DNA of 64,000 nt from Ectobacillus sp042610425 (GTDB lineage Bacteria > Bacillota > Bacilli > Bacillales > Bacillaceae_G): the NCBI RefSeq assembly GCF_042610425.1, contig NZ_JBGJZM010000001.1, positions 1,736,001 through 1,800,000 on the forward strand. The letters are read 5' to 3'. The position numbers were made by a program, and so were the translations under genes. Under the pieces are notes generated by a model. The model ran no database searches, was not told the origin of the DNA, and saw only the letters and a program-made list of their open reading frames with translations. This document shows, piece after piece, positions 43,108-51,047 of this stretch (positions are counted from its first letter, which is position 1; each line of letters opens with the position of its first letter).

Positions 43108-45087
43108 ATGACAACTCAAACAAAAAAAAGGATAAGTATAAAAACAACTCTCTTAAAAACTAGATTTGAAGCTGCACTGGACAAGCTAGAACAGGCAAAG
43201 CCCTTCGCCAAAAGCTTGTACCAAACAGATGTCTTCCAGCTAGCTATTGAACTTGCAGGTTCAGATGACGGGATGACCATCATCTATAGCAATGCTTATC
43301 GATTTGATCAAGCTGGAGTCTTCCATGGAGGTCCATGGGAAAACGCAGCGAAAATGCAACCTCCCTTTGTCGGCGGTGAATTGAGGCTTAGGAGTGTTAA
43401 TTCCATTATAGAATTGTTAAGTGAAATGAGAATGCTGGCGATCGCAAAAGGAGATTGCATACATGAAGAATTGAGTAAGATAGAAGCTGGATCATTTTTA
43501 AATGAAGTGCTGGCCCTAAACCTTGACCTTTTGTTTCCTTCGGAAACAGAAAGTCAATTAGAAGATCATATGATCCGCACGAAACACTTGTTCCGCTACC
43601 TTGGCCAGGAACTTTCCTTGACTGCGATTGCTGCTAAAATTGCTCAGGAGATCGAACGCTTGACAGTCCAGCGCCCGATTATGACGGGACGGATTTTAAA
43701 TATGATCAATTTGTCTGGTCAATTAATTGAAAGCGGTATTGATGAAAAAATGGCGGAGGCCCTTGAAAAGTACTCCCGTGCTGCTAATGATCCAACACCG
43801 CTTAACAGGGATGTAACCAGTCAAAGAGAATACAGACTCAGATTAGAGAATGCCTATGATGATGAACTTGAGGCCGAGGCTAAGATTTTTGCATGTTCCA
43901 TGAAAGCTACCGGACTTGTTTCACCATACCATGCTGTTTTGCTTCGGTTCCTTAATAGAAAAAATAATTATGTAATTCCAATGTCCCTTGGTTTATCAGA
44001 AACGGGGATTGCAAACTATAATGCCAATAAAAAACTAATTCATGACATCATCCAAATTTCCATTTATCCTGAAACACGGCAGGCAATATACGGTCTTGCA
44101 AAAATACTTGACATGGGAGTACTGACACAGGAACCTGTGCTTACTGCCATTCGCTGTCTGTTTGAGCTCCCTGTTCATGCTCAGGTACGCCAAACTCTAT
44201 CAAAACTTGAGCATGAACAAGGCGGAATCAGCCTAAATGGTCTACTTGTTGCCGGGGTAGTAAGTGTTTTGGGCCAACCGCTTGGTGTAGGACAAGGACT
44301 CAATCCAACCTGCCAATCAGCAAGAGCCATATCTCTCTGGGCACAGCATGGAATCGGACACCTGCTGGAATACATAATCCGTGCTGTCCGTGACAATGAT
44401 ATTGAGATGACATTTGAAGATGTACCAATCCACTCAAGCCTCCTTACAGGGGGAGTTGCCAATGAAATCCACCATGATTTAGATCCTGTATCCATTATTC
44501 TTGTCCCACATCTTGATAAAATTTATAACGAAATGATGAAACGAACGCTCCTTCGCGGAGAGGACGGTCATAAGTGGGTAAACCCTGAATTTTACGGTAA
44601 GTGGATTCCGAAGGGCTTTATTAATGTGATTGATCAACTTACACTGAATGTTACCAATTATCCGGCATTTGTTAAGCTATTCTATGCTACCCACCATCCA
44701 GATTATAATGAAGGACATGAATTGATTTATCCCAACCCTGTTGGTATTTTCATCACAAATGTACATGGGGATCTGCTTGGTCTTCACGCCGTATCGATTC
44801 AAAGAATAAAAAAAGACAAGAACGGCGATTACCGAATTTATTTTTACAATCCTAACAATGACAGTGGCCAGAATTGGGGCCAAGGCATCAGAGCAAGTGT
44901 TTCAGGTTTCGGTGAACTTGAAGGAGAAGCATCCATGCCGTTTCATGAGTTTTTGTCAAGAATGTACGCCTATCACTATAATCCATTCGAACAGGGTGAT
45001 ACCTATATGGTAGAAGATCGTCTTGTTGAAGAAGTGGAAGTACTGGCAAAAAACAGCTGGGGAAAAAGTTATGTTTGGCATGAGTAA
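43108..45087 (+). CDS. Uncharacterised protein with candidate Cys-His-Asn active site (paralogue 2)
   Basis: The 659-residue product starts at ATG 43108 after AAGGAGAGAAACGAAGG. It is a clear paralogue of the protein at 34469-36301, but longer at both ends. Conserved blocks are GVFHGGPWENAAKM (about 70-83), VLGQPLGVGQGLNPTCQSAR with Cys 402, LLGLHAVSIQRIKKD with His 560 and YRIYFYNPNNDSGQNWGQG with Asn 581/583. This order and the HAV...YNPN ending resemble papain-like cysteine peptidases of the effector type. No signal peptide or membrane helix. It is coexpressed with the ATP-grasp ligase, which suggests joint action on one substrate, perhaps an ornithine- or arginine-derived amide; inference only. 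Confidence 0.75.
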   Translation: MTTQTKKRISIKTTLLKTRFEAALDKLEQAKPFAKSLYQTDVFQLAIELAGSDDGMTIIYSNAYRFDQAGVFHGGPWENAAKMQPPFVGGELRLRSVNSIIELLSEMRMLAIAKGDCIHEELSKIEAGSFLNEVLALNLDLLFPSETESQLEDHMIRTKHLFRYLGQELSLTAIAAKIAQEIERLTVQRPIMTGRILNMINLSGQLIESGIDEKMAEALEKYSRAANDPTPLNRDVTSQREYRLRLENAYDDELEAEAKIFACSMKATGLVSPYHAVLLRFLNRKNNYVIPMSLGLSETGIANYNANKKLIHDIIQISIYPETRQAIYGLAKILDMGVLTQEPVLTAIRCLFELPVHAQVRQTLSKLEHEQGGISLNGLLVAGVVSVLGQPLGVGQGLNPTCQSARAISLWAQHGIGHLLEYIIRAVRDNDIEMTFEDVPIHSSLLTGGVANEIHHDLDPVSIILVPHLDKIYNEMMKRTLLRGEDGHKWVNPEFYGKWIPKGFINVIDQLTLNVTNYPAFVKLFYATHHPDYNEGHELIYPNPVGIFITNVHGDLLGLHAVSIQRIKKDKNGDYRIYFYNPNNDSGQNWGQGIRASVSGFGELEGEASMPFHEFLSRMYAYHYNPFEQGDTYMVEDRLVEEVEVLAKNSWGKSYVWHE

Positions 45088-45252
45088 ATATTATACCAGT
45101 TTTTCTTTAAATTATTAATTTGAACCTTGCAAAAAAAATTGTCATAATTAATTATGACTTATAAGATTTAATCAAAAGTACTTTTATCGATTTGTATAAT
45201 AAAAGCACAACAACCCAACCTTTATTGAGGACACTAAAAAAGTCTAGAATAA

Positions 45253-45289
45253 GCGTTGCCTTCCTTGATAAGATTGTGGAAGGCAACGC
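45253..45289. terminator. Strong hairpin behind the ATP-grasp operon
   Basis: GCGTTGCCTTCC pairs perfectly with GGAAGGCAACGC over a 13-nt loop; the following AATTTATTTG is only moderately T-rich. Confidence 0.65.
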
Positions 45290-45704
45290 AATTTATTTGT
45301 ATTGAACCTTTGCTTAGTTCCTGGTTCTATATAAAATCCTTCCTCAAAAACCTTCAGGAATATACTTTTCATTATGCAGTATTGAACATAGAAGTACATG
45401 ACTTATTCACTTCTTTTTTACGATAAAAAAATGGAATACTCGTATTCCTAAGGATACAATTCCTCATATCTTATTTATCCCTTTAATCCCTTGTCTTGCA
45501 TCTTTGACCTATACAATTCAAAAAATGAGCATGCACCCAACAAAAACAACTTGTTTTTCGTTGGTACTTTTTCATTGTTTAATCAAACATAAGTGTACAT
45601 ATTTAGGTTGGCATTTATAAGTTTCTCAAAAAGCTATATTGGAAATGGACATAACGTATTAGGGGATATCAAGACCCCCCTCTGTTTTGGAGTTGGTATA
45701 ATAG

Positions 45705-45748
45705 AAAAGCAGTTGATATAGAAAAAATCTATACCATCTGCTTTTTTG
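45705..45748 (+). terminator. Rho-independent terminator-like hairpin
   Basis: AAAAGCAG...GATATAGA pairs with TCTATA...CTGCTTTTTT, ending in a T run. No gene immediately precedes it, so the transcript it ends is unknown. Confidence 0.6.
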
Positions 45749-45949
45749 TTTATAAAAATACCATTCAGGACCGATTTTAGTTAAAATAAACATTGTCGAT
45801 TTTCACAAATTATAAATGTCCAAATGTACTTGTGTTTGATAATAAGTTATTAAGCATGATATAAGTGTAAAAGAAGTGGAACATTTGGCTTTATATTTTT
45901 TGACCGAGAGTTTGAAGTTGTATCCATAGTGAGAGGATTTGAGTTTAAA

Positions 45950-46912
45950 ATGATAGATAATTTTTGGCGTGATTTACCACGACCATTTTTTGTACTTGCA
46001 CCAATGGAAGATGTGACAGATGTTGTTTTTCGTCACGTAGTAAGGGAAGCCGGTCGTCCGGATGTATTTTTCACAGAGTTTACAAACTCGGATAGCTATT
46101 GTCATCCAGAGGGTATAAAAAGTGTGCGTGGCCGTTTAATTTTTACAGAAGATGAACAGCCAGTGGTGGCACATATTTGGGGGGATAATCCCGAATATTT
46201 CCGGCAAATGAGTATTGGCATGGCAGAGCTAGGATTTAAAGGCATCGATATTAATATGGGCTGCCCTGTACCGAATGTGGTATCGAGAGGGAAAGGTAGT
46301 GGACTTATTTTGCGTCCAGACGTTGCGGCAGAACTTATTCAAGCAGCAAAAGAGGGCGGACTGCCTGTCAGCGTGAAAACACGACTTGGCTATAAGGATG
46401 TAAATGAGTGGGAGGAGTGGCTAACGCATATTTTAAAACAGGATATTGCGAACCTTTCTATTCATTTACGTACAAGAAAGGAAATGAGCCAAGTAGATGC
46501 GCATTGGGAGCTAATTCCGGAAATCAAAAAATTACGTGACCGTATCGCACCAAATACTCTACTAACCATCAATGGAGACATTCCTAACCGTCAAACTGGG
46601 CTGCAGCTTGCCCAGCAATATGGTATTGATGGCGTTATGATTGGGCGAGGTATTTTTAAAAATCCTTTTGCTTTTGAAAAAGAGCCAAAAGAGCATAGCA
46701 GTAAAGAATACCTTGATCTTTTAAGACTGCAGCTTGATCTTCAAGATCAATATGTGGAAGCACTGCCACGTTCAATCACAGGGCTTCATCGTTTTTTCAA
46801 AATTTATGTCAAAGGATTCCGTGGAGCTGGTGAATTAAGAAATCAATTGATGAATACGAAATCAACAGATGAAGTACGTGCATTACTTGATAACTTTGGA
46901 AAAGAATGTTGA
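45950..46912 (+). CDS. dus: tRNA-dihydrouridine synthase
   Basis: ATG 45950 is taken as start (320 residues); an in-frame GTG at 45929 is an alternative and ribosome-binding evidence is weak for both. The FMN barrel has VLAPMEDVTDVVFR at the N-terminus, FTEFTNSD, DINMGCPVPNVVSRGKGSGLI with the catalytic Cys, SVKTRLG, NGDIPN and VMIGRGIFKNPFAF. It reduces uridine in tRNA D loops. This group is distinct from the main DusB of bacilli and is often a second copy. Monocistronic. Confidence 0.9.
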   Translation: MIDNFWRDLPRPFFVLAPMEDVTDVVFRHVVREAGRPDVFFTEFTNSDSYCHPEGIKSVRGRLIFTEDEQPVVAHIWGDNPEYFRQMSIGMAELGFKGIDINMGCPVPNVVSRGKGSGLILRPDVAAELIQAAKEGGLPVSVKTRLGYKDVNEWEEWLTHILKQDIANLSIHLRTRKEMSQVDAHWELIPEIKKLRDRIAPNTLLTINGDIPNRQTGLQLAQQYGIDGVMIGRGIFKNPFAFEKEPKEHSSKEYLDLLRLQLDLQDQYVEALPRSITGLHRFFKIYVKGFRGAGELRNQLMNTKSTDEVRALLDNFGKEC

Positions 46913-47053
46913 TGGAACGGGGACAGCATTTAATCATTCAACTTCTATTTACTTAGCTTAAATAGTATAGATAATGACTGAATTACTAAGATTTAATACA
47001 TAAAATTATTACATGATTCTTATGATACAACTATCTAAGACTAAGTGATAACC
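46913..47053. other. Intergenic DNA before a structured region
   Basis: No gene. A possible -10 (TATGAT near 47020) lies about 30 bp before the hairpin region that follows. Confidence 0.3.
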
Positions 47054-47187
47054 GGGAGGAATCCTTGGCTTTTTTATTTTTGCATAAATTGTAAAGATAA
47101 GGGATAAAGTATATTTAAGCCAAGGAAAGCTGTATTCCTCCGTAGTTCACCCTTTTAGTAGTCGAGTGCAATCTCGGCTTTTTTTTT
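47054..47187 (+). ncRNA. Candidate structured small RNA or leader
   Basis: GGAGGAATCCTTGGCTT (47055-47071) pairs with AAGCCAAGG (47117-47125) and, after an 8-nt bulge, ATTCCTCC (47134-47141). A terminator (AGTCGAG-TGCAAT-CTCGGCT, then eight T) follows at 47160-47187. No coding frame fits. It matches no riboswitch or known RNA that I can name. Confidence 0.4.
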
Positions 47188-47383
47188 AGCCATATTGTAT
47201 AGTCTAAAATGTAACAGCATTTCTCTTGTGTAACTTCATGACTTAAATTAAATTTTTATTTATTGTCAATCCAAGATTTAATCCCTTATACGCATTCCCA
47301 TTGAGACAAGCTCTTTGCTAAGTACACAGACATAACATGTAAATAGTAATAACCACCTACTGTAAAGGGGGACATACCTTATT

Positions 47384-47632
47384 ATGATACTGCCGAATTT
47401 AAACAGCGTACGTCAATTCGGTACTACTATCGCGTATTCTGCAGGGCAAGAAACAATTCATGCAATTCACCAGATGCTGGCGGCACACTATCCTCTTATA
47501 CATCCTGTACAACACTACACTTTTGCGCATCTCATACAACATTATCTTCCTACACAGCCTATACAACACTACCCTGAATCTTCTACCAATCTTGTATATC
47601 ACTATCCAGCCTTACATCTCTCATTTTACTAA
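47384..47632 (+). CDS. Possible small His/Tyr/Pro-rich repeat protein
   Basis: An 82-residue frame from ATG 47384 (AAAGGGGG lies upstream, but 12 nt away) contains repeating units around HYPLIHPVQHY, HLIQHYLPTQPIQHYPE and YHYPALH. The HY/P-rich periodicity is reminiscent of small spore-coat proteins, but the family is not recognised. A related stretch (LPTQPIYNLCLYLPIHMW) is encoded at 47917-47970, as if part of a larger repeat had decayed. Confidence 0.4.
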   Translation: MILPNLNSVRQFGTTIAYSAGQETIHAIHQMLAAHYPLIHPVQHYTFAHLIQHYLPTQPIQHYPESSTNLVYHYPALHLSFY

Positions 47633-47863
47633 CTTATTACGCTATTTATGGTGCAATCGATCTACTCCCCTTTTTCTTTAAAATGGATTTTTTATTAAGG
47701 TTCGTCGTAATATTCATGCCTTACATCTTTCCAATAAGCCGTTTTAACGCTTAGTAGAAATCGTATTTACCATTACTTAATGTTATTTTCACACGTAATT
47801 ATCTTTATGGGGGTATAGTAACTATGTTGAGCCTAAACCCCTTCGGTCTCTCCCTTTCTAACT

Positions 47864-47887
47864 GCCAGGTTATCTCCTGGCTTTTTG
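47864..47887 (+). terminator. Rho-independent terminator
   Basis: GCCAGG-TTATCT-CCTGGC followed by TTTTTG. Confidence 0.8.
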
Positions 47888-48026
47888 TATTTACTTGAAC
47901 CTCGTGTGTTTTGCTTCCAACACAGCCCATTTACAACCTTTGTCTGTATTTACCCATCCATATGTGGAGGAAAGTTAGTTGTTATGATGATGTCTGGGCG
48001 ATAATACGTAAGTTAACATTGCTATT

Positions 48027-48055
48027 AAAAAAGCAAGGCCCGATTAGCCTTGCTT
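48027..48055 (-). terminator. Terminator of the cupredoxin gene
   Basis: On the minus strand AAGCAAGG pairs with CCTTGCTT and is followed by a T run, starting 9 bp after the stop at 48064. Confidence 0.8.
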
Positions 48056-48063
48056 CATGCTTG

Positions 48064-48453
48064 TTATTCAACTATTACTTTTCCAACCATTCCTTCCCGT
48101 AAATGACACCGACATACCAGGTCATATGTACCGGCCTTTTTTGGTTTCACAGTAATGGTTTTTTCTGTTCCCAACGGGACTTCGGCGTTGATTCCGAGCT
48201 TTTCCACTATAAAAGTATGCCTTTTCTTGCCTTTGTTTTTCAATATCAACGTTGTCGTTCTTCCTTTTGGAATAGTGATGATTTTTGGATTAAAGTTATC
48301 ATCGTTCAGCTCTACCTCAATCGCTTTCACTGACGCAATCGGTTGTATTGCGACGCCGGATTCGGCAAATACACTGAGTGAGTCAGGAGTTGTCACAACC
48401 ACAATCATCACAAGCAAAGCGACCAGTCCAGTTAACCACTTTTTCACAGACAT
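48064..48453 (-). CDS. Secreted cupredoxin-like copper protein
   Basis: ATG 48453 follows AAAGGGGGAATTGCGA; about 129 residues. The N-terminus is a signal peptide (KKWLTGLVALLVMIVVV) ending near FAES. The rest is a single cupredoxin domain with a type-1 copper set: His in GKKRHTFIV and C-x2-H-x4-M in VCRCHLREGM, the spacing seen in pseudoazurin. It should bind copper outside the membrane and carry electrons or buffer copper. Monocistronic, with its own terminator. Confidence 0.8.
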   Translation of the reverse strand: MSVKKWLTGLVALLVMIVVVTTPDSLSVFAESGVAIQPIASVKAIEVELNDDNFNPKIITIPKGRTTTLILKNKGKKRHTFIVEKLGINAEVPLGTEKTITVKPKKAGTYDLVCRCHLREGMVGKVIVE

Positions 48454-48712
48454 TCGCAATTCCCCCTTTCCTAATACTATTATTTTCCAGTCTTAAAATA
48501 TTATTACTATAAATTAGAGTCCAACGTTCTTCAAATAGTAACTCTTTTATTTGAAACAATGGCTAAGAAAAAAGACCGACTATAAGGATGATCTTCTAGA
48601 ATTCATTCTTCTTCAATTAACCTGCCCTATACTTGAAGCTAACTTGGTACTAATAGAACAAGCCTAATCATATTCTTATAAGAGAAAACGATAAGAAGGA
48701 GTGTAGAGTTAG

Positions 48713-50128
48713 TTGATAAAAGTGAAGGTTCGTTTACGGCCCATTGTTAGTCAGATAAATTTACCCACTGTTTTGAAAACAACTATACTTCCAGGTGACT
48801 CAATTGAAAGTTTATTTATCGCAACCCAAATAGGAGAGATCTTTTACATAGGAAACTCAAGTTTAAGAACTTTTTTAGATATTCGCACGCGAATCATAAA
48901 ACTAGGTGTTTCTAGTGGTGGATATGATGAACGGGGATTGCTAGGGCTAGCGTTTCATCCCCAATTTAATTATAACAGGCTGTTTTATCTTCATTATTCA
49001 GTTGCTGGAACACAAGGTCCAGGTGCTCTTCCTGAACCTTTTAATCCTGACCCGTGTGATCCCAGAACCTTAAACCTGAAGTGGATAAATAGAGAAACTC
49101 AATATAATCATATTGATACAGTTGAAGAATGGATTTTACAATCGAATGGTCAACCTCAAAAACGACGGACATTACTTAACATAAGAAGGCCATTTTTAAA
49201 TCATAATGGTGTCAATAGCTTAAACTTTTCACCTGAAACAGGAAAACTTGTTTTAACAACCGGAGATGGCGGGTCAGGCTATGATCCATTTAATTTAAGT
49301 CAGGATGATATGGAACTTGCTGGTAAAATAATTGAAATTGATGTAGGTAAGAATACATTTATCAATAATCCACCCGTCGTCACACGTTTTAATGAACTTC
49401 CCGTACCTATTCAGGAAACGCTAACGGTAATTGCCAAAGGAGTTCGCAATATACCAGGCATTTCATTTCAAAGGTTTTATAATCAATATATTAAATATGT
49501 GGGAAATGTCGGACAGGATTTGGTAGAGTCGATTTTTTCATTCATTGATTATAAACCAATACCGGTTACTCAGCTTATTCAAGCTTCTTTCATGCAATAT
49601 GAACCTGACCAAGAAGGATTGATTAACTTTGGCTGGCGAGGGTGGGAAGGTGCTTTTCCTACTTCGATTATAAGGGGTTGCTCAGTAAATCCGACTTTAG
49701 ATGAGAAAACAATTGCTTATTACAAGGAAGCAGTAAAAACTTCAGTAGGGCGTCTTCAGCCTTTAACTAGTTATTTTCATAAAGATCAAAGACCCGATAA
49801 GTTTGGTGGAACTGCACTTACAGGGGTCCAGTCATATATGGGGAATGGAATCCCCGATTTAACAGGAAGCGTTGTGTTTACCGATCTTGCCAAGGTTGAA
49901 GAATCCGGGTCTCCGGTTAGAGGGATTTTAGCTTATACAAGGGTAAGAACAGATTGTAAACGAAATGATTTTAGTGTTATTGAAACCGATTATAATTTTG
50001 GGTCTCAATCAGCTTATTATGTTACTTTAGGAACGAATCTGGATCAAACCAGACTATATTTAGGAGTTTATGGCTCTATAAAAGTGACTGATTTTAACCA
50101 AGGTAGTGTTTTTGAAATTGTTCCATGA
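48713..50128 (+). CDS. PQQ-dependent sugar dehydrogenase-like beta-propeller (GSDH family)
   Basis: The TTG at 48713 (AAGGAG 12 nt upstream) gives 471 residues. The soluble glucose/sorbosone dehydrogenase pattern is present: DERGLLGLAFHPQFNYNRLFYLHYS, RRPFLNHNGVNSLNFSPETGKLVLTTGDGG, and NFGWRGWEGAFPTS late in the chain. These enzymes oxidise sugars with PQQ as cofactor and are normally exported, but no signal peptide is visible here. Several Bacillus members of this family are of unknown function, and no PQQ synthesis gene is in the window. Confidence 0.75.
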   Translation: MIKVKVRLRPIVSQINLPTVLKTTILPGDSIESLFIATQIGEIFYIGNSSLRTFLDIRTRIIKLGVSSGGYDERGLLGLAFHPQFNYNRLFYLHYSVAGTQGPGALPEPFNPDPCDPRTLNLKWINRETQYNHIDTVEEWILQSNGQPQKRRTLLNIRRPFLNHNGVNSLNFSPETGKLVLTTGDGGSGYDPFNLSQDDMELAGKIIEIDVGKNTFINNPPVVTRFNELPVPIQETLTVIAKGVRNIPGISFQRFYNQYIKYVGNVGQDLVESIFSFIDYKPIPVTQLIQASFMQYEPDQEGLINFGWRGWEGAFPTSIIRGCSVNPTLDEKTIAYYKEAVKTSVGRLQPLTSYFHKDQRPDKFGGTALTGVQSYMGNGIPDLTGSVVFTDLAKVEESGSPVRGILAYTRVRTDCKRNDFSVIETDYNFGSQSAYYVTLGTNLDQTRLYLGVYGSIKVTDFNQGSVFEIVP

Positions 50129-50174
50129 TTCATAACTAATTCGACTTAATATCAGTTAAGTCTCTTTCTTTACT

Positions 50175-50198
50175 CCTAAGTTGGACTAGTAAATTCAA
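50175..50198 (-). repeat. 24-bp copy of part of the hairpin element at 62654-62740
   Basis: CCTAAGTTGGACTAGTAAAT and TCAA are identical to the complement of 62686-62709, indicating a truncated copy of a dispersed element. Confidence 0.7.
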
Positions 50199-50228
50199 AG
50201 TAATTCACAATCACTTTATCCTTAAGAC

Positions 50229-50265
50229 AAAGAAGCCGGCTCCTTAAGGAAACTGGCTCTTTACT
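50229..50265 (+). terminator. Terminator of the sugar-dehydrogenase gene
   Basis: AAAGAAGCCGGCTCCTT pairs with AAGGAAACTGGCTCTTT, with a short T tract. Confidence 0.7.
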
Positions 50266-50288
50266 TACTTATTTCGTAAAAAATCGTA

Positions 50289-50455
50289 TCATGCATTTCA
50301 GATATCCATTTTTATATCGTGCGTACCTCTAGGAGGAACATATAGTTAAATAAGGAATCGTGATTCGTCCAAACTTGTTTCGTTTGAAATGAGTTAATAT
50401 CGTATTTATATGAGTTTTCGGTATGAATGGTTTCGTATCGATCGTAACAACCTAA
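50289..50455 (-). pseudogene. Decayed second copy of the egtD 3' end
   Basis: The sequence matches the end of egtD and its flank at about 59437-59663: GCGTACCTCTA-GAGGA, AAATAAGGAAT, CCAAAC-TGTTTCGTTT, GAAATGAGTTAAT-TCGTATTTATA and GAGTTTTCGGTATGAATGG all recur in order. It lacks segments of about 24 and 27 bp from the coding part. It sits 9 kb from the intact gene in the same orientation, so it is a remnant of a duplication. Confidence 0.85.
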
Positions 50456-50515
50456 TTTATTTGGAAGATAAAGTAACCAATCTTTAGGGAGAGCTCCTGA
50501 ATTTGATTAAGAGAC

Positions 50516-50665
50516 TTAGTTAGTCGTAGCGTTTCCTCTTAAAAAAGCTCTAATTTCTTCACTAGAAATTCCCATTGTTAAAGCATATAATATTAATTCT
50601 GCCCATTCGTTATCTAAATTTTTTTCTTCATTTATTGAAATTAACGGACTGTACAAATCTAGCAT
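50516..50665 (-). CDS. SinI-like anti-repressor peptide
   Basis: A 49-residue protein starts at ATG 50665 after GGAGGTGAAAAAACTAC. LDNEWAELILYALTMGISSEEIRAFL is the Sin dimerisation motif of SinI (D-EW-EL---A---GIS-EEIR-FL), the small protein that inactivates the biofilm/motility repressor SinR by forming a heterodimer. No sinR gene is adjacent, so this is an orphan copy that may act on SinR elsewhere. It lies behind the egtD remnant and is easy to miss because of its size. Confidence 0.8.
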   Translation of the reverse strand: MLDLYSPLISINEEKNLDNEWAELILYALTMGISSEEIRAFLRGNATTN

Positions 50666-51047
50666 GTAGTTTTTTCACCTCCATACAAATTCATCTTTTA
50701 TACCGACCCAGTTATTATAGTTTTCTAACCTTTAGATGCTTCATCTATTATTTCCAAATATTTAAAATATTCACTGCTTAAAAAGCAGAAAATATGTACT
50801 TGGTGGAAATAGAATTAAGGACTTCCAATGTGCGTGATTCATTGGTCTTCCTACAAAAAACTTATGAATTCTATTACCAGAAACGAGCATCTTGTTATCC
50901 TCTCCGATTTATAATCATACAAAATGGTGCGTTACACTATTGATACAATATGTACAGTATCAATAACAAAAAGAGAGCTGACATGCTTCTGTTAGCGTAT
51001 GAATAAGATTCCTATCCTTTTTTGTAAATTTCATTAATCATGAATGT

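Noticed and set aside
47399..47602. Minus-strand frame opposite the HY/P-rich peptide
   Set aside because: It mirrors the repeats of the plus-strand frame and lacks a ribosome binding site.
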